From the NCBI GenBank assembly GCA_016125285.1, contig WGMA01000022.1, forward strand, positions 1-64,000: a stretch of DNA of 64,000 nt, read 5' to 3'. Numbering within the stretch: the stretch's first letter is position 1; each line of letters begins with the position of its first letter. This DNA is from Phycisphaera sp. (lineage in GTDB: Bacteria > Planctomycetota > Phycisphaerae > Phycisphaerales > Zrk34). Shown here piece after piece: positions 41,807-50,415 of this stretch. A program made the translations under genes and the position numbers. The notes below the pieces were generated by a model. The model was not told the origin of the DNA and searched no databases. It saw only the letters and a list, made by a program, of their open reading frames with translations.

Positions 41807-42351
41807 AGATGACGCGGCTGACGGCCATGACGGCGGCGGTGGCGCTCGTGGCTTGCACGGCGATGACGCTGTGCGGACCGCGGCCGCGTGCGCTGGCTCA
41901 GGCCGACACGCCGAACGCGGCGAAGGAGCCGGTCGATCCGCTGAACGTCGAGCCGGGGGTGGCGCGTGAGGTCGCCGGGCCGGTGCGTTTCGCGGCGTAC
42001 GACGTGCTGATCGACGGCGACGCGCCGCTCGCGGCGTACCAGGTCGAGGTGTGGTCGCGGACGGGCAACGTCGCGATCGTCGGCATCGAGGGTGGGGCCG
42101 ACGCGGCGTTCGCCGACCCGCCGTACTACGACCCTCAGGCGATGCGGCACGACCGCGTGATCCTCGCGGCGTTCAGCACGAAGCCGGCCGCGCAGCTCCC
42201 GCCCGCCGGGTCGACCCGCGTGGCGACGATCCACGTGCAGATCACCGGCGACGCCGACCCGCGGTTCGACACGAAACTCACCGCCGCGGCGACCACGGAC
42301 GGCGCGCCGCTGCGTGCGACGGTAAACTTGAAAGGGGCCACTCCGCGATGA
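41803..42351 (+). CDS. Secreted cohesin-like protein
   Basis: A 182-aa exported protein with a signal peptide (residues 1-30, ending ALAQ-A). The mature part is rich in beta-strand-like stretches: RFAAYDVLIDGDAPLAAYQV, VAIVGIEGGADAAFADPPYY, DRVILAAFSTKPAAQLPPAG and VATIHVQITGDADP. This order, with PPYYDP and the GIEGG turn, resembles a cohesin-type jelly-roll domain, but the match is by eye only. The adjacent upstream gene encodes a dockerin, the natural cohesin partner. It overlaps its neighbours by four bases on both sides, so all four genes are one coupled operon. Confidence 0.65.
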   Translation: MKMTRLTAMTAAVALVACTAMTLCGPRPRALAQADTPNAAKEPVDPLNVEPGVAREVAGPVRFAAYDVLIDGDAPLAAYQVEVWSRTGNVAIVGIEGGADAAFADPPYYDPQAMRHDRVILAAFSTKPAAQLPPAGSTRVATIHVQITGDADPRFDTKLTAAATTDGAPLRATVNLKGATPR

Positions 42352-45300
42352 ACCAGCCACCGAGCCACAGATCGACATTCACACGAGCCTGCACGCGGGT
42401 CGTGCTGTTCCTGCTGAGCCTGACGCTCGGCGTCGTCACCGGCACGTCGATGCAGGGATGCCAGTCGGCCGTGGCGTACGAGCGCGCCGAGCCGCAGGCG
42501 GCGATGCCCGGCACGCACCCTCGGGTGGGGGCGCCGCTCTTGATCGAGGGCGGCGTCGGCGCTGCGGATGGCGACGAGTTGGCCGGTGAGCTTTTGTTCG
42601 CTCGTGCGCGGTCGCTGCGGAGCGAACAGCTCGTGGCGGAGGCCGACGACGCGGCGAAGAACCGCGAGCTCAACCGCGCGTCGAAGCTTTACCAGCAGGC
42701 GGCGCTCCTCGACCCCGACAACACCGAAGCCCTCGCCGGCGCCGAGCGTGTCGGCGCGATTCTCGGGCGTGACACCGGCGCGAACATCATCGAGGACTAC
42801 GCGCAGATCATCGAGCTGCGCGCCCAGCAGGCCAAGCCGCACTACGAGAAGGCGATGCAGCACGCCCGTGAGGCGTTCCGGGGTGGCAACGCCACCGAGG
42901 CGCAGGACGCGCTGTCGCTGGCGAAGGCGATCGTCGATACGAACCGTCAATACCTCACCGACGACGAATACAGGCGGATGAACAAGGCGGTGCTCGACTA
43001 CCAGGCCGAGGTGCTGCAACACGCCGAGCGTCAGCGGCTCAAGGAGCAGTCGACGCAGGAGGCCGCGGTCGATAAGGAGCAGCGATCGCGGCATGAGAAG
43101 GCGGAGGGCGATCGCGACGCGAAGGTGCAGGAGATGCTCGCACGCGCCAGCGAATTACGACGTGAGCGGAAGTACAAACAGGCGCTCGACCTGCTGGACC
43201 GGGTGAAGTTCCTCGATCCGGGCAATGTCGCCGCCGAGGCGATGGAGGAGATCATCGCGGACGCGATCATCTACCTCAACACCAACAGGCTGAACGGCAA
43301 GATCGACCTGATGGCGGCGCGGCATTCCGTGCAAGCACTTGAAGGAGCGCGTCCCCAGGAGTCGGCGCAGCCCTACAACGATCTGATCGTGTATCCGGGG
43401 GCCTGGCCGCAGATCGACACGGACGGGGATGGCAAGCCGGACCGCCTGGCGCCGTTCGAGCCGCGCCAGGTCGAGGACCTGCGGGTGCGTGCGGCGCGGG
43501 AGCGCGAGGAACTGCTGGTGCCCGACGAGTTCTTCAAGCCGTCGAAAGCGGGATTGGAGTACGTCAAGGCGGCGCCGGCCGGTTCGCTGCCGGGCGAGGA
43601 CGAAGAGGTGTGGGTGATCATCCGTCACGACCCGCGCGCGGCGGACAAGCGGCGCGACGGTCCGGTCGGCGGTGAACTGCGGACGACGCTGCCCGGCGAG
43701 CAGCGTGAGGTGCCGCTGCCGCTGAAGCACACCGACGTGCACGGCGACATCGCCGGGCCGATCGCGACCGTGGACGTCACGCAGCAGTTCGCCAACCCCT
43801 TCAGCGAGAAGATCGAGGCGGTGTACGTGTTCCCGCTGCCGGACGACGCGGCGGTCAGCGAGTTCGTGATGCAGATCGGCGAGCGCCGCATCCGCGGGAT
43901 CATCCGCGAGCGCGACGAGGCCGAGCGCATCTACTCGCAGGCGAAGCACGCGGGCCGGGTCGCGTCGCTGCTGACGCAGGAGCGTGCGAACATCTTCACG
44001 CAGAAGGTGGCGAACATCGAGCCGGGCAAGCGGGTCGACGTGCACATCCGCTACTTCCACACGCTGGCGTACGTGGACGGCTGGTACGAGTGGGTGTTCC
44101 CGATGGTGGTCGGCCCGCGGTACAACCCGGCGGGGACGGCCGACCCGGTAATCGCGGCGCCGCGCGGCGGATCGAACGGGCGTGACACCACCGTCGAGTA
44201 CCTCCGCGCCGAAGAGCGCAGCGGGCACGACATCGGCCTGACGGTGAACATCGACGCCGGGGCGAAGATCGAAGAGGTGCGCTGCGACTCGCACGTCGTG
44301 CAGACGACCGAGAAGGACCGACGGACCATCGTGACGCTCAGCGCCAACGACCGCGTGCCGAACCGCGACTTCGTGCTGCGTTACCGCGTCGCGGCCGATC
44401 AGATCAAGCCGCAGCTGATCACGCACCGCGACGTGGACCGCGGGCAGGGGTACTTCACGCTGACGCTGTACCCGCCGCAGTACCTGAAATCTCTGCCGCG
44501 TGCGCCGATGGAGATGATCTTCGTGGTCGACTGCTCGGGCAGCATGAAGGGCGAGCCGATGGCGCAGGCGAAGGCGGCGATGGACCGCGCGCTGCGTCAC
44601 CTCGGGCCCGACGACACGTTCCAGATCATCCGGTTCTCGAACGACGCCTCGGCGTTCGGCGGCGCGCCGGTGGCCGCGACGCCGGCCAACCTGGACAGCG
44701 CCCGGTCGTACGTCGAGGGTCTCGACGCCGAGGGCGGCACGGAGATGCTCAAGGGCCTGCGCGCCGCGCTCGACTTCCCGCACGACCCGCGCCGCCTGCG
44801 GTTCGTCACGTTCCTGACCGACGGGTTCATCGGCAACGAGGCGGAGGTGCTCGGCGAGGTGTACAAGCGGGTCGACGCGTCACGCGTGTTCAGCTTCGGC
44901 GTCGGCTCGTCGCCGAACAGGTTCCTGCTGAGCCGCATGGCGAAGCTCGGGCGCGGCGCGGTGGCGTACCTGCCGCAGGGCGCCGACGGCGGGGCGGTGA
45001 TGGACGATTTCTTCGAGCGCATCAGCCATCCGGCGATGACCGACATCGAGATCGACTGGGGCGGCATGATGGTCGCCGACGTCTACCCGCGGCGGCTGCC
45101 GGACCTGTTCGTCGGCCGGCCGGTGGTGATCACCGGGATGTTCGTCGGCGACGGGCCGACCGATGTGGTGCTGCACGGCCGGGCGGGCGACCGCGCCGTC
45201 GAGGTCGGCATGCGCGTGAACCTCTCGGCGAAGGGACGCGACGCGAACAACCCGGGCATCCCCGCGGTGTGGGCGCGGCGTCAGATCGCCGACCTCGCCG

Positions 45301-45500
45301 ATCGCGCCACGTGGGACAGCCGCATCGACCTGCCGCGTCGCATCCGCAACGTCGCGCTCGACCACGCGCTGATGTCGGCGTACACGGCCTTCGTCGCCGT
45401 CGACGCGCTGTCCGACACCGCCGGCGCGTACGGCGTCACGACGCCCGTCCCCGTGCCGGTCCCGCAGGGCACGCGGTACGAGACGACGGTGCCGGAGTGA
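42348..45500 (+). CDS. VIT and von Willebrand A domain protein, probably lipid- or membrane-anchored
   Basis: A 1050-aa protein. An N-terminal hydrophobic segment ends in SMQGC, a lipobox-like sequence. TPR-like and coiled-coil repeats follow (RELNRASKLYQQAALLDPDN). Residues about 455-585 are a VIT domain (EKIEAVYVFPLPDDAAVSEF, RDEAERIYSQAKHAGRVASL) and residues about 718-890 a vWA domain with the MIDAS motif DCSGSM. The arrangement is that of the inter-alpha-trypsin-inhibitor heavy-chain type, widespread in Planctomycetota. vWA binds protein ligands through a divalent metal. The start at 42348 overlaps the upstream stop (ATGA). As the last gene of a sigma factor operon it is likely an envelope protein. 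Confidence 0.9.
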   Translation: MNQPPSHRSTFTRACTRVVLFLLSLTLGVVTGTSMQGCQSAVAYERAEPQAAMPGTHPRVGAPLLIEGGVGAADGDELAGELLFARARSLRSEQLVAEADDAAKNRELNRASKLYQQAALLDPDNTEALAGAERVGAILGRDTGANIIEDYAQIIELRAQQAKPHYEKAMQHAREAFRGGNATEAQDALSLAKAIVDTNRQYLTDDEYRRMNKAVLDYQAEVLQHAERQRLKEQSTQEAAVDKEQRSRHEKAEGDRDAKVQEMLARASELRRERKYKQALDLLDRVKFLDPGNVAAEAMEEIIADAIIYLNTNRLNGKIDLMAARHSVQALEGARPQESAQPYNDLIVYPGAWPQIDTDGDGKPDRLAPFEPRQVEDLRVRAAREREELLVPDEFFKPSKAGLEYVKAAPAGSLPGEDEEVWVIIRHDPRAADKRRDGPVGGELRTTLPGEQREVPLPLKHTDVHGDIAGPIATVDVTQQFANPFSEKIEAVYVFPLPDDAAVSEFVMQIGERRIRGIIRERDEAERIYSQAKHAGRVASLLTQERANIFTQKVANIEPGKRVDVHIRYFHTLAYVDGWYEWVFPMVVGPRYNPAGTADPVIAAPRGGSNGRDTTVEYLRAEERSGHDIGLTVNIDAGAKIEEVRCDSHVVQTTEKDRRTIVTLSANDRVPNRDFVLRYRVAADQIKPQLITHRDVDRGQGYFTLTLYPPQYLKSLPRAPMEMIFVVDCSGSMKGEPMAQAKAAMDRALRHLGPDDTFQIIRFSNDASAFGGAPVAATPANLDSARSYVEGLDAEGGTEMLKGLRAALDFPHDPRRLRFVTFLTDGFIGNEAEVLGEVYKRVDASRVFSFGVGSSPNRFLLSRMAKLGRGAVAYLPQGADGGAVMDDFFERISHPAMTDIEIDWGGMMVADVYPRRLPDLFVGRPVVITGMFVGDGPTDVVLHGRAGDRAVEVGMRVNLSAKGRDANNPGIPAVWARRQIADLADRATWDSRIDLPRRIRNVALDHALMSAYTAFVAVDALSDTAGAYGVTTPVPVPVPQGTRYETTVPE

Positions 45501-45533
45501 TTTCGGATTTGCGATTTCGGATTTCGGATTTAG
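45499..45533. repeat. Heptamer array starting in the stop codon of the VIT-vWA gene
   Basis: Five 7-nt units, GATTTCG, GATTTGC, GATTTCG, GATTTCG and GATTTAG, start with the last two bases of the TGA at 45498-45500. The array is directly followed by a hairpin AGTAGCCA/TGGCTACT (45537-45544, 45552-45559), which contains the stop codon of the next gene on the minus strand. The unit is inverted relative to the array at 46167-46221. Confidence 0.9.
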
Positions 45534-45554
45534 GCGAGTAGCCATCTGCGCTGG

Positions 45555-46097
45555 CTACTGATCCTGCGTACGCCCCGCGTACACAAGTTCGCCCGTGCGT
45601 CGATCGCGATAGACATCGACTCCGTTCTCGTGTCGAACAAACTCCAAGTAGTCTGAGGCTTCGCTCAAGGGGATGAACCGAAACGAATTGGAGAGCGAGC
45701 GTTCGAACGCCCATCCGTCCGGCAGCATCAGTGAGGTTGACGCGCCGCCCTTCAGACGACAGGCAGCAACCATCTTCTCGCGTGTCGAATCGAGTGGGAC
45801 GTGGCCGTACTCGATCCAGTCACATTGACCGATTACGCCGCGCTGTTGATCGACGACAACCATATCCACGGCCGGACCGTCTTCGTATTCGCGGTACACA
45901 ACCCCTTGTTCTTCCAGATTCTTGATGAAATGTTCCACGTCGTCCGGCGTCATGAATCCTACGCGTGTCAGTTCGCTGTCTGAGCAGAGCGTTCTGTTTG
46001 GCACCAAGCCGCGGAACGCTTCCCAGCCGCCCCGGAAGAAGTCCAGGATCGAGTCCATCCTTACGACCACAGAGATGCCTTCGATGAGGACGGACAT
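45555..46097 (-). CDS. Hypothetical protein lying between inverted heptamer arrays
   Basis: A 180-aa soluble protein of unrecognised family. It is rich in acidic residues, with WEAFRGLVPNRTLCSDSELT near residue 25 and MTPDDVEHFIKNLEEQGVVY near 49, followed by CDWIEYGHVPLDS; the last 40 residues include ENGVDVYRDRRTGELVYAGR. There is no signal peptide or membrane helix. GC content is lower than in neighbours. Both sides carry arrays of related 7-mers in inverted orientation, so the gene may sit in the loop of a split repeat element. A role like that of small immunity proteins is possible but not supported. Confidence 0.75.
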   Translation of the reverse strand: MSVLIEGISVVVRMDSILDFFRGGWEAFRGLVPNRTLCSDSELTRVGFMTPDDVEHFIKNLEEQGVVYREYEDGPAVDMVVVDQQRGVIGQCDWIEYGHVPLDSTREKMVAACRLKGGASTSLMLPDGWAFERSLSNSFRFIPLSEASDYLEFVRHENGVDVYRDRRTGELVYAGRTQDQ

Positions 46098-46166
46098 TGG
46101 CTACCCCACGCTGAACGCCTTCGCTTTCTCAGACCAAAGTGGCGGGCTACCCGTGAGTCGCGCCGT

Positions 46167-46221
46167 CAATCCGCAATCCGCAATCCGCAATCCCAAATCC
46201 CAAATCCCAAATCCCAAATCA
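46167..46221. repeat. Heptamer array ending in the stop codon of the esterase gene
   Basis: Units CAATCCG (three times), CAATCCC, AAATCCC (three times) and AAATCAC run in 7-nt steps; the last contains TCA (46219-46221), the stop codon of the minus-strand esterase gene. Read on that strand, the array starts GTGATTTGGG, closely matching GTGATTTCGG at the end of the VIT-vWA gene. Confidence 0.92.
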
Positions 46222-47739
46222 CTCCGTCCCGGTCATCTTCAGCAACGCGGTGATGGCTTCGGGGACCCAGCCGCTGTCCCAGCGGTGGCGGCGTTGGGGG
46301 CCGTCGTTCCAGAGGTGCGGGATCTTCAGGGAGTTGAGCAGCTGGTGGGCCTCGGTCATCTGCGGGCGGAAGAAGTCGTAGCCGAGCAGGGCGAAGCGGG
46401 CTTCGCGGGAGAGGATGCGCTGCTTGGTGCGGAACTGGTTCGGCAGGGCGTAGCGGTCGAAGTTGTGCTGCGTGCCGAAGATCTTGTCCATCTCGAAACG
46501 GTCGGGCGAGCTGAGCGTCAGCGGGGCATCCCACGCGGCGGCGGCGGCGAACAGGTCGGGGTACTGACACAGCAGGCTGAACGCGCCCCAGCCGGACTTG
46601 CTGAACCCGAGCAGCAGACGCTTGGGCTCCTTGCCGGGCAGCAGCTCGTCGACGGCGGGCACGACGCCCTTCACGAAGAAGCTCTCCTGGCGCACGCGCG
46701 GGTTGGTCGGGTTGTCGGCGTACCACGGCACGTTCTGGAACGACGGCGCGACGACGACGAGGTCGAGCTTGTTGTGCAGGTTCAGGCTGCGGATCACCTC
46801 GAGGCCGTCACCGAACTGATCGCCGAGCCCGGCCTCGACCGGCAGCACGTACAGCACGGTCAGCCGCCGCTCGGGTTGCGGCACGAGCAGGTTGAAGTTG
46901 TCGGGCAGCAGGATGCGCAGCGTGTTCTCGCCGACCTGGTAACGGGACGTGATCGGGTAGCGGATCACGCCGTCGGCGCCGATGGTCTTCTTGCCGAGCT
47001 TGTACGGCGGGGCGTTGAGCACGGCGAGCGCGTCTTCGCTGCGGCCCGGATCGTCTTCGGTGACGGTGGCCGCGGGGGCGGTCGTGCCGGTGGTGGCGCG
47101 GAAAAGATCGCTGAGGGCCTGCTTGCACGCCGCGGCGCTGGGGCCGTCGGGGTGCTCGGTCAGGTAGGTCGTCAGCAGCTTCTGGACGCGCTTCTGCTTT
47201 TCCTTGAGGGCGTGGTCGGATCGGTTGACCTCGATGAGGTCGGCGGTCATGAGCCAGAAGTCGCCCAGGGCATCGGCGTCGGGCAGCTTGATCTGACGGG
47301 CCTGCCCGGCGACGTCGCGCAGCCGGCGGTGGTACGCGTCGAACGCCGCGTCGCGCGGCCAGCGCACCATCCGCAGGTACAACGCCTGCAGCTCGATGTT
47401 CCACGCCTGCAGCCGCAGCGTGCCCGGGCCGGTCAGCTTCGCCAGGCCCGCCGCGTCGCGGATCAGGCCCTCGAGCTTGCCGCGGACCTCGGCCTCGTCG
47501 GTCTCCGGCGCGGGCTTGGCCATCGCCTCCGTGAGACGCCGTTCGATCGATTCGATCTGGTCCAGCGTCAGCGTCTGCTCGAGACCCTCGACGTCGACCT
47601 TCGGCGTGTCGGCCTTCGGCTTGGTCGGATCGGCGGGGGCCTTGAGCGGGTCCTGCAGCTGCGCGCGCGCCGGCGCGGCGAGCGTCAGCGCCGTCGCGGC
47701 GACGATGGCGAGCGATAGGCATGCGCGATGGATTGTCAT
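46219..47739 (-). CDS. Secreted alpha/beta-hydrolase (esterase-like) protein
   Basis: A 506-aa exported protein. A signal peptide (residues 1-27, ending ARA-Q) is followed by an Ala/Pro/Lys-rich region and a helical domain up to about residue 260. The C-terminal 250 residues form an esterase-like alpha/beta-hydrolase: LRILLPDNFNLLVPQPERRL, LDLVVVAPSFQNVPW and the nucleophile elbow GFSKSGWGAFSLL (Ser in GFSKSG). This resembles the PHB depolymerase/esterase D group. The start at 47739 is preferred over 47751 because GAGGAAG lies between them. The stop codon is within a heptamer array. Confidence 0.78.
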   Translation of the reverse strand: MTIHRACLSLAIVAATALTLAAPARAQLQDPLKAPADPTKPKADTPKVDVEGLEQTLTLDQIESIERRLTEAMAKPAPETDEAEVRGKLEGLIRDAAGLAKLTGPGTLRLQAWNIELQALYLRMVRWPRDAAFDAYHRRLRDVAGQARQIKLPDADALGDFWLMTADLIEVNRSDHALKEKQKRVQKLLTTYLTEHPDGPSAAACKQALSDLFRATTGTTAPAATVTEDDPGRSEDALAVLNAPPYKLGKKTIGADGVIRYPITSRYQVGENTLRILLPDNFNLLVPQPERRLTVLYVLPVEAGLGDQFGDGLEVIRSLNLHNKLDLVVVAPSFQNVPWYADNPTNPRVRQESFFVKGVVPAVDELLPGKEPKRLLLGFSKSGWGAFSLLCQYPDLFAAAAAWDAPLTLSSPDRFEMDKIFGTQHNFDRYALPNQFRTKQRILSREARFALLGYDFFRPQMTEAHQLLNSLKIPHLWNDGPQRRHRWDSGWVPEAITALLKMTGTE

Positions 47740-47916
47740 CTTCTTCCTCATTGCAATCGGCGGTCATCTACCCCGAGATTTCTCTTTAAGTATACCCGCA
47801 CGCTGCGTATCATGGAGAATCGACGTTACCGACAGGAATTGCACAAATCCACACCAACCGCCAGGCGTGTCGTCACGCCGTTGAAACCCCGCCGCACGGA
47901 GGCGATAAGGGGCCCC

Positions 47917-49350
47917 ATGACCACTGCACGGACGCGACCGAACTTTGACGTCGACCGCGGCGAAATGGGCCGCCTGTTCGACAAACTCCCGCCGCACTCC
48001 ATCGAGGCCGAGATGAGCCTGCTGGGATCGATGATCCTCGCGGGCACGGACAACATCCACCTGCTGGGCGAGGTGATGCAGGTCGTCCGCTCGGAGTCGG
48101 ACTTCTACCTGCCCAAGCACGCGCAGATCTACCAGGCGTTGATCGCCCAGTACGACGTGCACCAGTCGATCGACCTCGTGCAGCTGCAGACGAAGCTGCG
48201 CGACCGCGGGCAGTTCGACGCGATCGGCGGCATCGACTACCTCATCGAGCTGGCCGAGTCCGTGCCGACCGCCGTCAACGCTCCGCACTACGCCCGCATC
48301 GTGCGCGACAAGGCGAAGCTCCGTCGGCTGATCGACGCCGCGGGCCATATCCTCAAGGACGCCCACGAGGCCGACGAGGACCCGAACCACGTCATCGACC
48401 AGGCCGAGAAGCTGATCTTCGACATCGCCCAGTCCGCCGAGGCCGACGAGCCGGAGACGCTGCACGAGCTGGTGCAGCTGGCGTTCGAGCAGCTCGAGGC
48501 GCGGCACGAGTCCGGGCGATCGATCACCGGCATCTCGACGGGGTTCTACCAGCTCGACGAGATGCTCAGCGGCCTGCAGCCGGGCGAGATGATCATCCTC
48601 GCGGCGCGTCCCTCGATGGGCAAGACCGCCTTCGCTTTGAACATCGCCGAGTACATCGCCGTCGACAACAAGCAGCCGGTGGCGATGTTCAGCCTCGAAA
48701 TGTCCAAGCAGCAGCTGGCCGAGCGTCTGATGTCGTCGCGGTCGGGCGTGGACAGCCAGCGGATGCGTCGCAACATGCTCAACGGCGACGAGTTTCGCCG
48801 GCTCCAGGAGGTCGCCGACGAGATGACCGAGGCGCCGATGCACATCGACGACACGCCGGGCCTCAGCGTGCTGCAGCTGCGCGCCAAGTCGCGCCGCCTG
48901 GCCAGCCGGTTCAACATCAAGGCGATCGTGATCGACTACCTGCAGCTGATGAGCTACCCCGGCGCCGAGAGCCGTCAGAACGAGGTCGGCGCGATCAGCC
49001 GCGGCGTCAAGGCGCTGGCGCGTGAGCTGAACGTGCCGGTGGTCTGCCTCGCGCAGCTCAACCGTAACCCCGAGGGTCGCGAGTCGAAGCGGCCGATGCT
49101 CAGCGACCTCCGCGAGTCGGGCTCGATCGAGCAGGACGCCGACGTGGTCATGATGCTCCACCGCGAGGAGTACTACCACAAGGACACCGACTGGGCCCAC
49201 GACAACCCCGACAAGGTCGGCACGGCGGAGGTCGTCATCGCCAAGCAGCGCAACGGCCCGACCGGCATCGTCAACCTCCAGTTCGACGGCGCCACGACCC
49301 GCTTCCACAACCTAGCCCGCGGCAGCGCGGCGGACGGGGCGCACTACTAA
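47917..49350 (+). CDS. dnaB: Replicative DNA helicase DnaB
   Basis: A 477-aa RecA-like hexameric helicase that unwinds DNA at the replication fork and binds primase. The N-terminal domain begins LPPHSIEAEMSLLGSMI; the ATPase domain shows the Walker A AARPSMGKTAFALN, SLEMSKQQLAERL and Walker B IKAIVIDYLQLM, with SGSIEQDADVVMMLHR near the end. The start is uncertain: the ATG at 47917 gives normal length, although its ribosome binding site (AAGGGG) is close, and an ATG at 47812 would add 35 residues. No intein is present. Confidence 0.95.
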   Translation: MTTARTRPNFDVDRGEMGRLFDKLPPHSIEAEMSLLGSMILAGTDNIHLLGEVMQVVRSESDFYLPKHAQIYQALIAQYDVHQSIDLVQLQTKLRDRGQFDAIGGIDYLIELAESVPTAVNAPHYARIVRDKAKLRRLIDAAGHILKDAHEADEDPNHVIDQAEKLIFDIAQSAEADEPETLHELVQLAFEQLEARHESGRSITGISTGFYQLDEMLSGLQPGEMIILAARPSMGKTAFALNIAEYIAVDNKQPVAMFSLEMSKQQLAERLMSSRSGVDSQRMRRNMLNGDEFRRLQEVADEMTEAPMHIDDTPGLSVLQLRAKSRRLASRFNIKAIVIDYLQLMSYPGAESRQNEVGAISRGVKALARELNVPVVCLAQLNRNPEGRESKRPMLSDLRESGSIEQDADVVMMLHREEYYHKDTDWAHDNPDKVGTAEVVIAKQRNGPTGIVNLQFDGATTRFHNLARGSAADGAHY

Positions 49351-49378
49351 GCCGGCCCCCACATTCGACGTCATCCGG

Positions 49379-49384
49379 TACAAT
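49379..49384 (+). promoter_or_regulatory. -10 box implying a leaderless nadK mRNA
   Basis: TACAAT ends 7 nt before the nadK ATG at 49392. There is no ribosome binding site, and only 41 nt separate dnaB from nadK. Confidence 0.5.
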
Positions 49385-49391
49385 CTCCGGC

Positions 49392-50261
49392 ATGACTCGG
49401 GTGCTGCTCATCGCCAATCACGAGAAGCCGGACATCAACGACGCGCTGCACGCGTTTCGGCCGTGGCTCGCCGAGCGCGCCGAGATCGTCGCGGAGGTCG
49501 ACGTCTACGACGACAAGCCGCTCGACGGGCTCGATGCGGACTTCGCGCTCGTGCTCGGCGGCGACGGCACGATGCTCGGTGTCGCCCGTCGACTCGTCGA
49601 TCACGACGTGACCCTCGTCGGCATCAACTTCGGCAAGCTCGGGTTCCTCGCGCCGTTCTCGCTTGAAGAAGTGCAGGGCCACTGGGACGACCTCGTCGCC
49701 CGGCGGTTCCCCACCTCCAAGCGCGTCATGCTCGAGGCGACGATCACCGAGCCCCCCGCGGACACGCCGTGCTTCCGCTCCGTGGCGATGAACGACTGCG
49801 TGATCACCGCGGGGCCGCCTTACCGCATGATCGACCTGGAGATGATCATCAATCCCGATCGCGAGCCCAACGGCGGTCGCGACGTCGGCACGCACTTCTC
49901 CGGCGACGGCGTCATCGTCGCCACGCCCACCGGCTCCACCGCGTACAACCTCTCCGCCGACGGGCCCATCATCGCGCCCGACGTCGACGGCCTGGTCATC
50001 ACCGCCATCTGCCCGCAGTCGCTCGCGTTCCGACCCATCGTGCTCAACGCCGTCGACGAGATCCGATTCATCGTCCACACCGCCAACGACGGCACGACCG
50101 TCGTGATCGACGGCCAGGTCTCCACGCTGATCGCCTCCGGCTCCACGCTCACCGTCCGCGCGTACCCCCGCCGCATGGAAGTCGTCGCGAACCCCGCGAT
50201 GGGCTACTGGAAAACGCTGGCGAAAAAGATGCACTGGGCGGCAAGGCCGCGGTTCTCGTAA
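49392..50261 (+). CDS. nadK: NAD kinase
   Basis: A 289-aa enzyme that phosphorylates NAD to NADP. The diagnostic phosphate loop GGDGTML (about residues 56-62), the second motif GINFGKLGFL and the C-terminal region GVIVATPTGSTAYNLSADGP are all present. The usual NE dyad appears as MNDCVI (Asn-Asp). Length is typical. It is followed by a palindromic element and then by convergent pyrC. Confidence 0.95.
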   Translation: MTRVLLIANHEKPDINDALHAFRPWLAERAEIVAEVDVYDDKPLDGLDADFALVLGGDGTMLGVARRLVDHDVTLVGINFGKLGFLAPFSLEEVQGHWDDLVARRFPTSKRVMLEATITEPPADTPCFRSVAMNDCVITAGPPYRMIDLEMIINPDREPNGGRDVGTHFSGDGVIVATPTGSTAYNLSADGPIIAPDVDGLVITAICPQSLAFRPIVLNAVDEIRFIVHTANDGTTVVIDGQVSTLIASGSTLTVRAYPRRMEVVANPAMGYWKTLAKKMHWAARPRFS

Positions 50262-50270
50262 CGCTTTGCC

Positions 50271-50412
50271 CGGGGTGGCACTGACAAGGGAACCTTGTCA
50301 GTGGCGGAGGGCGGCACGATCTTTAGACAACGCGGCAAGCGCATCGTCGATGCGCGTTGAAGGCACATCTCCACTGACAAGCTCGCTGTGCTTCCTTGTC
50401 AGTGCCACCCCG
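50271..50412. repeat. Palindromic element between nadK and pyrC
   Basis: Outer arms CGGGGTGGCACTGACAAGG (50271-50289) and its exact complement (50394-50412) enclose a second inverted pair, CTTGTCAGTGG (50294-50304) and CCACTGACAAG (50371-50381). The arrangement equals that of the element at 29043-29123 and its arm starts with almost the same GGGTGxCACTG. The right end lies 3 nt before the pyrC stop codon. It may also act as terminator for both genes. Confidence 0.93.
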
Positions 50413-50415
50413 AAA

